64,000 nucleotides of DNA from Allobosea sp. WAO (GCF_001509835.1 NZ_JXTJ01000011.1:90301-154300), one strand, 5' to 3'. Counted from the stretch's first letter, positions 42,252 to 51,976 are shown. Translations and numbers: made by a program. The notes: generated by a model not told the origin, from the sequence alone.

Positions 42252-43117
42252 GCAAGCAGGAGCGCGACCCGCTGACCGGCCAGCTCACCACCGGCCATGA
42301 ATGGGACGGCATCAAGGAGCTCCGGACCCCGATCCCGAACTGGTGGCTGATCACCTTCGTGGTCACCTGGGTCTTCGCGATCGGCTATCTCGTGCTCTAC
42401 CCCTCCTTCGCGACGACGAAGGATTATGCGCGCGGGCTCTTGGGCTGGTCGAGCACGAAGGAGCTCGCCGAGGCGACCGGCCGTGCGCGCGACCAGCAAT
42501 CCGCCTGGCGCACGCAGCTCCTCGCGACTCCACTCGAGAAGATCGAGGCCAATGAGGAGCTCCGCCGCTTCGCCATGGCCGGCGGGCAGGCGGCCTTCAA
42601 CGAGAACTGCGCCGGCTGCCATGGCGTCGGCGCGGGTGGGCAGATCGGCCAGTTCCCGTCCCTGATCGACGATGACTGGCTTTGGGGCGGCAAGGTCACC
42701 GACATCCACGCCACGATCCGCCACGGCATTCGTGACGGGGGCGACGAGACGCGCCTCAGCGCGATGCCGGCCTTCGGCGAGATCTTGAAGCCGGAGGAAA
42801 TCGCGGCGACCGCCGATTTCGTGCTGAGCCTCTCGGACCGGTCCCGCGACGCGACGAGGGCGAGCCTGCCCGGAGCCGCGCTTTACGAGACCAATTGCGC
42901 AGCCTGCCATGGCGCGAAGGGCGAGGGGAGCCGCGATGGGGGTGCGCCGCGTCTCGACGATGCGATCTGGCTCTACGGCAGCAGCCGCGAGGCCGTCATC
43001 CGCCAGGTCGCCGATCCCAAGATGGGGCAGATGCCGGCCTGGCAGAGCCGCCTCGACGAGGCGACCATCAGGATGCTCACCGTCTATGTCCACACCCTCG
43101 GCGGCGGGGAAAAGTGA
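42248..43117 (+). CDS. ccoP: cbb3-type oxidase dihaem cytochrome subunit III
   Basis: 289 residues: N-terminal TGHEWDGIKELRTPIPNWW signature, one membrane helix, then two cytochrome c domains with CAGCH and CAACH. Receives electrons from soluble cytochrome c or bc1. Overlaps both ccoQ (ATGA) and ccoG (TGATG). Confidence 0.96.
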   Translation: MSKQERDPLTGQLTTGHEWDGIKELRTPIPNWWLITFVVTWVFAIGYLVLYPSFATTKDYARGLLGWSSTKELAEATGRARDQQSAWRTQLLATPLEKIEANEELRRFAMAGGQAAFNENCAGCHGVGAGGQIGQFPSLIDDDWLWGGKVTDIHATIRHGIRDGGDETRLSAMPAFGEILKPEEIAATADFVLSLSDRSRDATRASLPGAALYETNCAACHGAKGEGSRDGGAPRLDDAIWLYGSSREAVIRQVADPKMGQMPAWQSRLDEATIRMLTVYVHTLGGGEK

Positions 43118-44562
43118 TGGCGACCACGGCCGTCATCGACACGGTGTCCCAGCGCCGGCCGGCTCGGTTGCCGATCCCGCAGACGGTGCGCGGGCGCTAC
43201 CGCACGATCAAGACAGCAATCGCCTGGGCGCTGCTGGCCTTCTACTTCATCACCCCCTGGCTGCGCTGGGATCGCGGTCCGTCGCTGCCGGATCAGGCCG
43301 TCCTCTTCGATCTGCCGGGCAGGCGGCTCTTCGTCCTCGGTCTCGAATTCTGGCCGCAGGACCTGCCGATCGCCGTCGGGGCGCTCGTGCTCGGCGCCTT
43401 CGCCCTGTTCGGTGCCACGGCCCTGGCTGGCCGCGTCTGGTGCGGCTTCACCTGCCCGCAGACGGTGTGGACCGACCTGTTCTTCACGGTGGAGCGCTTC
43501 TGCGAGCGGCTCTTCGGCAAGGGCACCTTGCTGTCGCGCATCGCCAAGCCCATCGCCCAGATCGCCCTGGCCGTGCTGACGGCGTTCGGCTTCGCGGCCT
43601 TCTTCAACGACGCCCCGAGCCTGCCTTCGGCCCTGGTGACCGGCGCCGCGCCACTCGGCGCGTATCTCGCGATCGGCATCCTGTCGCTCACAACCTGGCT
43701 GTTCGCCGCCTATGCCAAGGAGCGCATCTGCCTGCACATGTGCCCCTGGCCGCGCTTCCAGGCGGCGCTGCTCGACAAGGACAGCCTCGTCGTCACCTAT
43801 CAGCGCTGGCGCGGCGAGCCGCGCGGCAAGAAGAAGGCGGCGCTGCGTCTTGAGCTCAACGATCTCACCGCCCTGATCCGCGAAGCCGCCTCCTTCGAGG
43901 CGGGGCGCGGGGACTGCATCGACTGCATGCGCTGCGTCAATGTCTGCCCGACGGGCGTCGACATTCGCGACGGTCTGCAGATGGGCTGCATTGGCTGCGG
44001 TCTTTGCGTCGATGCCTGCAATGAGGTGATGGCGAAGATCGAGCGCCCCGCCGGCCTCATTCGCTTCGACGTCGAGGGGTCGGACCGGGCCGGCTCGCTG
44101 AAGCAGGAGGCCGTTCGCCTCCTTCGGCCCAAGACCCTGCTCTACGCCATGCTGTGCCTGTTCGCCTTCGGCTCGATGGCGGTCGGCATCACCCGGATGG
44201 AAAGCGTGCTGCTCGATGTCGAGCCGCAGCGCAACCCACCCTTCGTCCAGCTCTCGGACGGCTCGGTCCGCAACGATTTCAGCTTCCGCCTCGCGCATCG
44301 CCTGCCGCATCTCGATCGTGTCGTGATCCGTGCGGAAGGGCTTGCCGGAGCGAGCTTGCGCTTCGCCACCGGCGAGACTGGCCAGGAAACGGTCGCGCTC
44401 GCCATGCCCGGCAATCGTCGGATCAGCGACCGCCTCTTCATCACGGCAGCACCCGGACAGGCACCCTCGGGGCGCGCCAGCATCCGCGTTATCGTCACAG
44501 ATGCCGAGAGCGGCGCAACCCTCGGCGAGGTCGAGACCTATTTCTGGGGGCCGGCGCGATGA
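43117..44562 (+). CDS. ccoG: Cytochrome oxidase assembly iron-sulfur membrane protein CcoG (FixG/RdxA)
   Basis: 481 residues with several helices, the CGFTCPQTVW motif, and two ferredoxin-type clusters CIDCMRCVNVCP and CIGCGLCVDACN. CcoG is linked to Cu(II) reduction during cbb3 oxidase copper-centre assembly. The C-terminal half is an extracytoplasmic Ig-like domain. Stop overlaps ccoH ATG by 4 nt. Confidence 0.95.
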   Translation: MATTAVIDTVSQRRPARLPIPQTVRGRYRTIKTAIAWALLAFYFITPWLRWDRGPSLPDQAVLFDLPGRRLFVLGLEFWPQDLPIAVGALVLGAFALFGATALAGRVWCGFTCPQTVWTDLFFTVERFCERLFGKGTLLSRIAKPIAQIALAVLTAFGFAAFFNDAPSLPSALVTGAAPLGAYLAIGILSLTTWLFAAYAKERICLHMCPWPRFQAALLDKDSLVVTYQRWRGEPRGKKKAALRLELNDLTALIREAASFEAGRGDCIDCMRCVNVCPTGVDIRDGLQMGCIGCGLCVDACNEVMAKIERPAGLIRFDVEGSDRAGSLKQEAVRLLRPKTLLYAMLCLFAFGSMAVGITRMESVLLDVEPQRNPPFVQLSDGSVRNDFSFRLAHRLPHLDRVVIRAEGLAGASLRFATGETGQETVALAMPGNRRISDRLFITAAPGQAPSGRASIRVIVTDAESGATLGEVETYFWGPAR

Positions 44563-45056
44563 ACGGGAACGCAGCTGCCGCCGGCCGGAAGGACCTCTGG
44601 ATACCCGGCTGCTTCATCCTGTTCTTCGTCTGCCTCGCCGCACTGGAGGTCTGGTTCGTGACCCTGGCGAATCGCAGCTTCACCGGCGTTGTCACGGATG
44701 ATGCCTACAGCATCGGCCTGAACGAGGAGGAGCGCGCGGCGCAGCGCGAAGCCGCACGCCGCCTCGGCTGGAGCACCGCGCTCACCTTCGAGCAGGGGCA
44801 GGACCTGGCCGGCGAGCTGACCTTGCAAGTCCGTGATGCGGGCGGGCAGGCGCTCGTCGCCGACGAGGTGCAGGCGACCGCCGAGCGGATGACGCGCTTC
44901 CCGCAGATCCAGGCCGTCCGCTTCGTTCGCCAGCCCGGCGGCGCGTATCTGGCCGATTTTTCCGTGCCTCTGGCCGGGCGTTGGTTCGTCCGGGTCAGGA
45001 TCGCGCGCGGTGGGCAGTCGCTGCAGGTCATCGACGAGGTGTATGTTCGTCCATGA
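44559..45056 (+). CDS. ccoH: cbb3 assembly membrane protein CcoH (FixH)
   Basis: 165 residues with a single N-terminal helix (GCFILFFVCLAALEVWFVTL) and a periplasmic beta-rich domain; NRSFTGVVTDDAYSIGLNEEE is the FixH start after the membrane. Needed for assembly of the oxidase. Coupled to ccoG and ccoI by 4-nt overlaps. Confidence 0.93.
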   Translation: MNGNAAAAGRKDLWIPGCFILFFVCLAALEVWFVTLANRSFTGVVTDDAYSIGLNEEERAAQREAARRLGWSTALTFEQGQDLAGELTLQVRDAGGQALVADEVQATAERMTRFPQIQAVRFVRQPGGAYLADFSVPLAGRWFVRVRIARGGQSLQVIDEVYVRP

Positions 45057-47275
45057 CGCAGCGGTCGGACATTGCCGTCGACGCCTCGCCGCTCGTCTTG
45101 CCGCCGGCGCTTCTGTCGGCGTTCGTCGCCTCTGCGCCGGGGCGCACGCAGCAATTGGAGCTGCTCGTCGAAGGCGTGCACTGCGCCAACTGCATTCGGA
45201 AGATAGAGACCCGCCTGTCGAGTGATCCCGCGATCACTCGGGCGCGGGTCAACCTGACCCTGCGGCGGCTTTCGGTCGAATGGGTCGGCAACCCCGACCA
45301 CGCCGAGGTGATCGGCGAGACGGTTCGCAGCCTGGGCTACGCGATCGCCCCCTATGATGCCGGCTCGATCGGCACATCGCAGGACCGGACCGGCCGCGAG
45401 CTGCTGCGCTGCCTCGCCATTGCGGGCTTCGCTTCGTCGAATGTCATGATGCTCGCCTGGGCGGTCTGGGCCGGTCAGGCGCAGGACATGCCGGCCAGCA
45501 CCCAGGCCTTCTTCAACTGGCTCTCGGCGCTCGTCGCGGTTCCGGCACTGGCCATCGCCGGACGCCCGTTTTTCCGCTCCGCCTTCGGTGCGCTCAGGGC
45601 GGGGCGGACCAATATCGACGTGCCGATCGCGGCCGCGTTGATCCTGGCGACCGCGATCAGCATGATGGAGCTCATCCGGCACGGCGCGCACGTCTATTTC
45701 GACAGCGCGACCATGCTGCTCTTCGTGCTGCTCGTCGGGCGCTATCTCGATTTCCGCGTGCGCGCCCGCTCGCGCGAGGCGATCGAGCGCCTCGCCATGA
45801 TGCGGGCCGAGCACGCCACCGTGCTGCTTGGCGATGGCCGCACCGAGATCGTCCCGGCCTCGGCGGTCGAGCCCGGCATGCAGGTCGTCGTGGCGCCGGG
45901 CGAAACGGTTCCGGTCGATGGTCGCGTCACGAGCGGGCAAACGATACTCGATCGGTCGGCGGTGACCGGCGAAACGCTGCCCGAATTGATCAACCCCGGG
46001 GATGAGGTGCTCGCCGGCTATCTCAACGGCCCTGACATCCTCCACCTCCGTGCCGAGAAAACGGTCGCGCAAAGCCATCTCTCCGAGATTCTGCGTCTGG
46101 TAGAGCAGGCGCAGCTGCAGAAGGGCCGCGCCGCCACGCTGGCTGACCGCGTCGTCGGCATCTGGACGCCGCTGGTCCACGCGATCGCGCTCATGACGCT
46201 GCTCGGCTGGTGGCTCGTCGGCGGGGCCGATCTGCCGACGGCGCTGCTCTATGCGGTCACCGTGCTGATCATCGCCTGCCCCTGCGCCATCGGCCTCGCC
46301 GTGCCTGCCGTGCAGGTCAATGCCATCGGCGGTTTGCTGAGGCGCGGCGTGCTGGTCCGCTCGGGCGATGCGCTCGACCGGCTGGCCGCAATCGACCGGG
46401 TGGTCTTCGACAAGACCGGGACCCTGACGGAGGGACGGGCGGAGCTCGTCGAAATGCCGTCCGACCCGCAGGCGCTGCGGCTCGCCGCGGCGCTGGCCGG
46501 CACGAGTCGGCATCCGTTGACGCGAGCGCTGACACGCAAGCTCGGAATGGGCGTCGCGGTCGAGGGCGTTGCGGAAACTTCTGGCGCGGGCATCAGCGGT
46601 TTCGTTGACGGCAGAGCCGCACGGCTTGGAAGCGCGGAGTTCTGCGGTGTTGTCGCCACTGGCAACGACGCGGCAAGCGAAGTCTGGGTCTCGGGCGAGA
46701 CCGTGCCGCCACAGCGCTTCGCCTTCGTCGACAGGACCAGATCCGATGCCCCGGAAGCGGTCGGCTACTTCCGCAGGGCGGGGGTCGAGCTCAGCATACT
46801 GTCCGGAGATCGTCGGCCGGCGGTCGAAAGCTGCGCCGCCAGCCTGGGAATCGCCGACCATCGGGCCGGCCTGAAGCCGGCAGAGAAGGCCGCGCTCTTG
46901 TCGGGCTGGAGGGCGGAGGGCGGCAGGCCGTTGATGGTCGGCGACGGCCTTAACGACGCACCGGCCCTGGCCGCGGCGCATGTTTCGGCGAGCTTCGGGC
47001 ATGGCGTGCCGGCGACCCAGGTCGCCGCCGATTTCGTGCTCCCTGCCGAGGCGCTGTCCTCGGTCGTCCTGGCGCATCGCACGGCCGTGAAGGCGGCCGG
47101 CATCGTCCGGCAGAATCTCGGCTTTGCCGCCGTGTACAATCTCGCGCTGATTCCGGTCGCGGTGCTGGGGCTCGCCTCGCCGCTGATCGCTGCTGCAGCC
47201 ATGTCGGCGAGCTCGATCCTCGTCACCCTGAATGCGTTGCGGGGGCGGCCACCCCGGATCGGAGCGGCAAGTTGA
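45053..47275 (+). CDS. ccoI: Copper-translocating P-type ATPase CcoI (FixI)
   Basis: 740 residues starting at ATG 45053. N-terminal metal-binding domain with GVHCANCIRKI, eight helices, translocation motif IIACPCAIGLA, phosphorylation motif FDKTGTLTEG and hinge GDGLNDAPAL. Exports copper for maturation of the cbb3 oxidase. Overlaps ccoH (ATGA) and ccoS (TTGA). Confidence 0.95.
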   Translation: MTQRSDIAVDASPLVLPPALLSAFVASAPGRTQQLELLVEGVHCANCIRKIETRLSSDPAITRARVNLTLRRLSVEWVGNPDHAEVIGETVRSLGYAIAPYDAGSIGTSQDRTGRELLRCLAIAGFASSNVMMLAWAVWAGQAQDMPASTQAFFNWLSALVAVPALAIAGRPFFRSAFGALRAGRTNIDVPIAAALILATAISMMELIRHGAHVYFDSATMLLFVLLVGRYLDFRVRARSREAIERLAMMRAEHATVLLGDGRTEIVPASAVEPGMQVVVAPGETVPVDGRVTSGQTILDRSAVTGETLPELINPGDEVLAGYLNGPDILHLRAEKTVAQSHLSEILRLVEQAQLQKGRAATLADRVVGIWTPLVHAIALMTLLGWWLVGGADLPTALLYAVTVLIIACPCAIGLAVPAVQVNAIGGLLRRGVLVRSGDALDRLAAIDRVVFDKTGTLTEGRAELVEMPSDPQALRLAAALAGTSRHPLTRALTRKLGMGVAVEGVAETSGAGISGFVDGRAARLGSAEFCGVVATGNDAASEVWVSGETVPPQRFAFVDRTRSDAPEAVGYFRRAGVELSILSGDRRPAVESCAASLGIADHRAGLKPAEKAALLSGWRAEGGRPLMVGDGLNDAPALAAAHVSASFGHGVPATQVAADFVLPAEALSSVVLAHRTAVKAAGIVRQNLGFAAVYNLALIPVAVLGLASPLIAAAAMSASSILVTLNALRGRPPRIGAAS

Positions 47276-47436
47276 GCCCGCTCCTCTTCCTCATCCCCAT
47301 CGCATTGACGCTCGGCGCTCTCGGCGTCCTCGCGTTCCTGTGGACCCTTCGCTCCGGCCAGTACGACGATCTCGATGGCGCCGCCGAGCGAATCCTTCTC
47401 GATGACGACGGACTGGAGACACGCCATGACCCATGA
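47272..47436 (+). CDS. ccoS: cbb3 maturation protein CcoS
   Basis: 54 residues from a TTG start that overlaps the ccoI stop (TTGA); no in-frame ATG or GTG is available at the right place. One membrane helix followed by the CcoS signature FLWTLRSGQYDDLDGAAERI and an acidic tail. Required for cofactor insertion. It overlaps the next gene by 11 nt. Confidence 0.92.
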   Translation: MSPLLFLIPIALTLGALGVLAFLWTLRSGQYDDLDGAAERILLDDDGLETRHDP

Positions 47437-47866
47437 GGAGACGCTGCGGACCGCAAGGCAGCGCATCGCGCTCGCACTGACGAGCGCGCTCGCTCCCGTA
47501 TTCGGCTGGCTCTATGCCGGCGAGGGCGGGGCGATCTGGGCGTTCGCCGCCTGGATCGTCTTCGTCGTCTTGCCGCGTACGGCGGGCGTCAGGCTCTTCG
47601 GCTTTCTCTACGCGAGTTTCTTCACGGCAGAGCAGCTGCCCTGGACGATGATCAACCTCACCCTCGCGATCCTGATCGGCTGCCTGCAATACGGCATCGA
47701 CGTCGCCTTCTACGCAGCACTGATCGGCGTGCCCATCGTGGTCCTGACGCTGATTGTGATCGCGCTCGACCTCGATACCGCCGCGGAGGCCGAAGCGGCT
47801 CTGGCGCCGGCGCCGGCAGGTCAGGGGCCGGTTCGCAAGCCTGAGCAGGAACGGATGGCGGCGTGA
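47426..47866 (+). CDS. Uncharacterised membrane protein at the end of the cco operon
   Basis: 146 residues starting at ATG 47426 inside the end of ccoS, with GGAG upstream. Four hydrophobic segments (LALTSALAPVFGWLYAG; IWAFAAWIVFVVL; INLTLAILIGCLQYGI; AALIGVPIVVLTLIVIAL) and an Ala/Pro/Glu tail. I recognise no family. The 11-nt overlap with ccoS means it belongs to the oxidase operon and may be an assembly or regulatory accessory. Confidence 0.8.
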   Translation: MTHEETLRTARQRIALALTSALAPVFGWLYAGEGGAIWAFAAWIVFVVLPRTAGVRLFGFLYASFFTAEQLPWTMINLTLAILIGCLQYGIDVAFYAALIGVPIVVLTLIVIALDLDTAAEAEAALAPAPAGQGPVRKPEQERMAA

Positions 47867-47907
47867 GATACGCGCCGCCTCCGCTGAACTGGTGCCCCCT
47901 GACCATG

Positions 47908-47923
47908 CCTTTCGGCTGAAAGG
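47908..47923. terminator. Small stem-loop after the cco operon
   Basis: CCTTTC-ggct-GAAAGG (47908-47923) in the 156-bp gap between the convergent cco operon and the Fe-alcohol dehydrogenase. Short and without a T run, so termination is only possible. Confidence 0.35.
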
Positions 47924-48022
47924 GCGACTGCAATGCCCAAGAAGCGCCGTGTGTTCGAAGGCGCTTCTGCAGACCCTGCCGCTATCCGCTTCGCCGGACG
48001 GGCTTGCGGATGCGGACACTCC

Positions 48023-49168
48023 TCAAATCGCCTCGATCAGCAATCGCCGCGCCGCGTCGACCGTGAGTTCGACCGGGTTTCCGCCGGTGGAGGGATCGGC
48101 CACCGCCGCCTCCGCCAGTTCGTCGATGCGGTCGGTGCCGACGCCGAGTGCGGCGAGCTTGTCGGGAATGCCGAGCTCCGCGCGCAGCTTCAGTACGAAG
48201 TCGTAGAAGCCGTCGAAGCCGCCGGGAATGCCGAGATAGGCGGCGGCGGCCGCTATCCTCTCTTCGATCGCCGGGCGGTTGAAGCGCAGCACCGGCGGCA
48301 TCACCACCGCATTCGTGGTGCCGTGATGGGTGTGGTAGACGGCGCCGACCGGATGCGACAGCGAGTGGATCGCGCCCAGCCCCTTCTGGAAGGCGACCGC
48401 GCCCATGGCGGCGGCTGCCATCATCTGCGTCCGCGCCTCGATATCGCCGCCGTCGGCATAGGCGCGCGGCAGATAGGTCTTCACCAGCCGCATGCCCTCG
48501 AGCGCGATGCCCTGGCTCATCGGATGGAAGAAGGGCGAGGAATAGGCCTCGAGGCAATGCGCGAAGGCGTCCATGCCGGTGCCGGCGGTGATCGCCCTGG
48601 GCATGCCGACGGTGAGCTCGGGATCGCAGATCGTCACGCCCGGCAGGAATTTCGGGTGGAAGATGATCTTCTTGGTCTGGGTCTGCGAGTTGGTGATCAC
48701 CGAGGCGCGCCCGACTTCGGAGCCCGTCCCGGCCGTGGTCGGCACCGCGACGATCGGCGCGATGCCCTCGACCGAAGCGCGCGTCCACCAGTCGCCGATA
48801 TCCTCGAAATCCCAGACCGGGCGGCTCTGGCCGGCCATGAAGGCGACGCATTTGCCGAGATCGAGGCCGGAGCCGCCGCCGAAGGCGACGACGCCGTCAT
48901 GGCCGCCATCCTTGAAGGCCCTGACGCCGGCTTCGAGGTTGCGCTCGTTCGGGTTCGGATCGACATCGGCGAAGATCGCCCGCCCGAGCCCGCCGGCATC
49001 GAGGATCTCCAGCGCGTTCTGCGTGATCGGCATGGTCGCAAGGCCACGATCGGTGACGAGCAGCGGCCGCTTCATGCCGAGCGCCTTGCAATGCTCGGCG
49101 AGCTCCCTGATCCGGCCGGCGCCGAGCTTGACGGCGGTCGGATAGCTCCAGTTCGCGGTGATCGGCAT
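48023..49168 (-). CDS. Iron-containing alcohol dehydrogenase
   Basis: 381 residues from ATG 49168 (MPITANWSYP). NAD site FGGGSGLDLGK, PTTAGTGSEV, and the metal ligands in GTGMDAFAHCLEAY and SLSHPVGAVYHTHHG. Family members oxidise primary alcohols or reduce aldehydes. The ATG overlaps the aldehyde dehydrogenase stop, so the two probably act on the same carbon chain. Last gene of the minus-strand half of the amine cluster. Confidence 0.93.
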   Translation of the reverse strand: MPITANWSYPTAVKLGAGRIRELAEHCKALGMKRPLLVTDRGLATMPITQNALEILDAGGLGRAIFADVDPNPNERNLEAGVRAFKDGGHDGVVAFGGGSGLDLGKCVAFMAGQSRPVWDFEDIGDWWTRASVEGIAPIVAVPTTAGTGSEVGRASVITNSQTQTKKIIFHPKFLPGVTICDPELTVGMPRAITAGTGMDAFAHCLEAYSSPFFHPMSQGIALEGMRLVKTYLPRAYADGGDIEARTQMMAAAAMGAVAFQKGLGAIHSLSHPVGAVYHTHHGTTNAVVMPPVLRFNRPAIEERIAAAAAYLGIPGGFDGFYDFVLKLRAELGIPDKLAALGVGTDRIDELAEAAVADPSTGGNPVELTVDAARRLLIEAI

Positions 49169-50550
49169 CAGCTCAACTTCCTCAGATGGTAGGATTTCGG
49201 ACGCGTGAGATTGTGGAAGCCGATCACGGAGAGCGAGCCGCCGCGGCCGGTTTCCTTCACGCCGGTCCAGCACAGCGCCGGGTCGAGATAGTCGGCGCGA
49301 TTCATGAAGACGGTGCCGGTCTCGAGCTCCTGGCCGAGCCGGGCCGCGCGCTCGGTGTCGCGCGTCCAGAGCGACACCGTGAGGCCATAGCGGGAATCGT
49401 TCATCAGGCTAACGGCCTCGGTGTCTCCGCTGACCTTCATGATGCCGACGGCAGGGCCGAAGGTCTCCTCGCGCATGAAAGCCATGGAATGATCGACATC
49501 GACCAGGATCTGCGGCGCGAGATAGGCCCCGCCATCGTCCTGCGGAAAGAGCTTTGGATCGACCAGCGCCCGTGCGCCCTTCGCCACGGCCTCCGCGATC
49601 TGCTCGCGCACGGTGCGGGCGAAACGCCGATGCGCCATCGGCCCGAGCGTGGTCTGCGGGTCGAGCGGATTGCCGAGGCGGTAGTTCGAAACCCAGGCGA
49701 CCGATTTCTCGACGAAGGCGTCGTACAGGCTCTCATGCACATAGACGCGTTCGATGCCGCAGCAGCACTGCCCGGAATTGAAGGTCGCGCCATCCATCAG
49801 CGTGTCGACGGCGGCGTCGAGATCGGCATCCTCCATGACATAGCCGGGATCCTTGCCGCCGAGTTCGAGGCCAAGGCCGGTGAAGGTTCCCGCGGCTGCC
49901 TGCTCGATCGCACGTCCGCCGGCGACCGAGCCGGTGAAGTTGACGAAGTCGAACTGCCGCTCGGCGAGCAGGCGCGCGGTCGTCTCATGATCGAGGAAGA
50001 GGTTGACGAATACCTCCTCGGGCACGCCGGCCTCGTGGAAGGCCCGCGCCAGCCGCTCGCCCGCCAGCAGGGTCTGGCTGGCATGTTTCAGGACGACCGT
50101 GTTGCCGGCCATCAGCGCCGGGGCGACCGAATTGATCGCGGTCATATAGGGGTAGTTCCATGGCGCGATCACGAAGACGACGCCATGCGGCTCGCGGGCG
50201 ATGCGGCGTTCGAAGGCTTCGCTGCTCTCGACCACCAGCGGCGCCAGCGCGCTTCCGGCGATCTCGGCCATGTAGTTCGAGCGCTCGTTGAAGCCCTTGA
50301 ACTCGCCGCCGTATTTGACGGGGCGCCCCATCTGCCAGGCGAGTTCGGTGACGACCTCCTCACCCATCTCGTTGAGCCGCGCGACGCCCTTTAGGACGAG
50401 GGCGACGCGCTCGTCGAGCGGGCGCCTCGCCCAGGCCTTCTGCGCCGCCCTTGCCCGGGCGATCGCGGCGCGGGCCTCGTCGAGGGAGGATGCCGGACGT
50501 TCGGCATAGACCGAGCCATCCACCGGCGAAATGCACTGGATCATCGTCAT
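49168..50550 (-). CDS. NAD(P)-dependent aldehyde dehydrogenase, copy 1
   Basis: 460 residues, near the short end for the family. Catalytic cysteine within NSGQCCCGIERVYV, glutamate in LELGGKDPGYV and FNFTGS-type NAD segment FVNFTGSVAGG. PWNYPYMTAINSVAPAL is the substrate-entry segment. Located 46 nt after a glutamine synthetase-like gene; may oxidise an aminoaldehyde or gamma-glutamyl-aldehyde. Three consecutive cysteines at the active site are unusual but occur in some members. Confidence 0.93.
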   Translation of the reverse strand: MTMIQCISPVDGSVYAERPASSLDEARAAIARARAAQKAWARRPLDERVALVLKGVARLNEMGEEVVTELAWQMGRPVKYGGEFKGFNERSNYMAEIAGSALAPLVVESSEAFERRIAREPHGVVFVIAPWNYPYMTAINSVAPALMAGNTVVLKHASQTLLAGERLARAFHEAGVPEEVFVNLFLDHETTARLLAERQFDFVNFTGSVAGGRAIEQAAAGTFTGLGLELGGKDPGYVMEDADLDAAVDTLMDGATFNSGQCCCGIERVYVHESLYDAFVEKSVAWVSNYRLGNPLDPQTTLGPMAHRRFARTVREQIAEAVAKGARALVDPKLFPQDDGGAYLAPQILVDVDHSMAFMREETFGPAVGIMKVSGDTEAVSLMNDSRYGLTVSLWTRDTERAARLGQELETGTVFMNRADYLDPALCWTGVKETGRGGSLSVIGFHNLTRPKSYHLRKLS

Positions 50551-50596
50551 CGTCTGCTTCCGGCTATCCGAGAGGGGCGTGTTGTTATCGAGCGGC

Positions 50597-51976
50597 TCAG
50601 GCGCGCTCGAAGCCGCGTCTCACCTCCCAGTCGGTGATCCGGCGATCATACTCCTCCTGCTCCCAGGCGGCGGCGCGGACATAGTGGTCGATCACGCTGT
50701 CGCCGAACGCCTCGCGCAGCATCTTCGAGCCTGACAGGGCGGCGGTGGCGTCGCGCAGGGTTTTCGGAATCTCGCGGATGTCGCGCCCGCCATAGGCGTC
50801 GCCGACATAGGGCTCCTCCAGCTCGAGCTTCTGCTCGATGCCAGAAATCCCGGCGGCGATGAGTGCAGCCATGGCGAGGTAGGGGTTGAGATCGGAGCCG
50901 CCGACACGGCATTCGATCCGCACACCCTTGGTCCCTTCGCCGCAGAGCCGGTAGCCGGCGGTACGGTTGTCGCGGCTCCAGATCGCCTTGGTCGGTGCGA
51001 AGGTGCCGGCGACGAAGCGCTTATAGGAGTTGATATAGGGCGCGAGGAAGCAGGTGATCTCGGAGGCATGGGCGAGCAGCCCCGCCACATAGCTCCGCAT
51101 CAGCGCGGACATTCCGTGCTTGGCCTCCTTGTCGAGAAAAAGAGGCGTCCTGCCGTCGGCGCTCCAGAGCGACTGGTGGATATGCGAGGAGGAGCCGGCG
51201 GCGCCATAGTCCCATTTGGCGAGGAAGGTGATGGCCTTGCCGCGCGACCAGGCGATCTCCTTGCAGGCGTTCTTGATGATCGCGTGCCGGTCCGCCATCG
51301 TCAGCGCGTCGGCATAGCGGACATTGATCTCCTCCTGGCCGGCCGAGGCCTCGCCCTTGGAGTTCTCGACCGGGATGCCGGCGCCGTGCAGGCCGTTGCG
51401 GATCGCCCGCATCACATCCTCCTCCTTGGTCGTCTGGAAGATGTGGTAGTCCTCGTTGTAGCCGCTGGCCGTCCTGAGATTGCGGTAGCCGCTCTCGCGG
51501 GCCGCGTCATAGCTCTGGTCGAACAGGAAGAATTCGAGCTCGGAGGCCATGTAGGCTTTGAGCCCCATGGCTTCGAGCCGCTTCACCTGCTTCTTCAGGA
51601 CCGCCCGCGGCGAATGCGCGACCTCATCGTGCCCGTGATGGTCGAGCACGTCGCAGAGGACGAGCGCCGTTCCCTCCAGCCAGGGAATCCTGCACAGGGT
51701 CGAGAGATCCGGCTTCATCGTGTAGTCGCCATAGCCGGCGGCCCAGCTCGTCGCCGCATAGCCGGCAACGGTTTCCATCTCCATGTCGGTCGCCAGCAGA
51801 TAATTGCAGCTATGGGTCTCTGCATGGCCGCTTTCGAGGAAGAACTCGGCATGGAAGCGCTTGCCCATCAGGCGCCCCTGCATGTCGACCTGGCAGACCA
51901 AAACTGTATCGATCCGGCCTGCCGCAACGTCCGAAGCGAGATCATCCATCGTGTATGGCTGGCTCATACTGCTCAT
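50597..51976 (-). CDS. Glutamine synthetase-family gamma-glutamyl ligase (PuuA/GlnA-like)
   Basis: 459 residues. Metal-binding glutamates in MASELEFFLFD and SAGQEEINVRY, ammonium/ATP-side histidine in GAAGSSSHIHQSLW, and arginines in SRDNRTAGYR and GVRIECRVGGSDLNPYLAMAA. The adenylylation tyrosine region of true GlnA is missing. PuuA-like enzymes attach glutamate to an amine at the expense of ATP. Context with two aldehyde dehydrogenases, a PuuB-like oxidase and an ABC importer suggests amine catabolism rather than ammonium assimilation. Confidence 0.9.
   Translation of the reverse strand: MSSMSQPYTMDDLASDVAAGRIDTVLVCQVDMQGRLMGKRFHAEFFLESGHAETHSCNYLLATDMEMETVAGYAATSWAAGYGDYTMKPDLSTLCRIPWLEGTALVLCDVLDHHGHDEVAHSPRAVLKKQVKRLEAMGLKAYMASELEFFLFDQSYDAARESGYRNLRTASGYNEDYHIFQTTKEEDVMRAIRNGLHGAGIPVENSKGEASAGQEEINVRYADALTMADRHAIIKNACKEIAWSRGKAITFLAKWDYGAAGSSSHIHQSLWSADGRTPLFLDKEAKHGMSALMRSYVAGLLAHASEITCFLAPYINSYKRFVAGTFAPTKAIWSRDNRTAGYRLCGEGTKGVRIECRVGGSDLNPYLAMAALIAAGISGIEQKLELEEPYVGDAYGGRDIREIPKTLRDATAALSGSKMLREAFGDSVIDHYVRAAAWEQEEYDRRITDWEVRRGFERA

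Noticed and set aside
44705..47077. 790-codon minus-strand open frame opposite ccoH/ccoI
   Set aside because: Arg/Asp/Gly-rich shadow; CcoI motifs on plus are complete.
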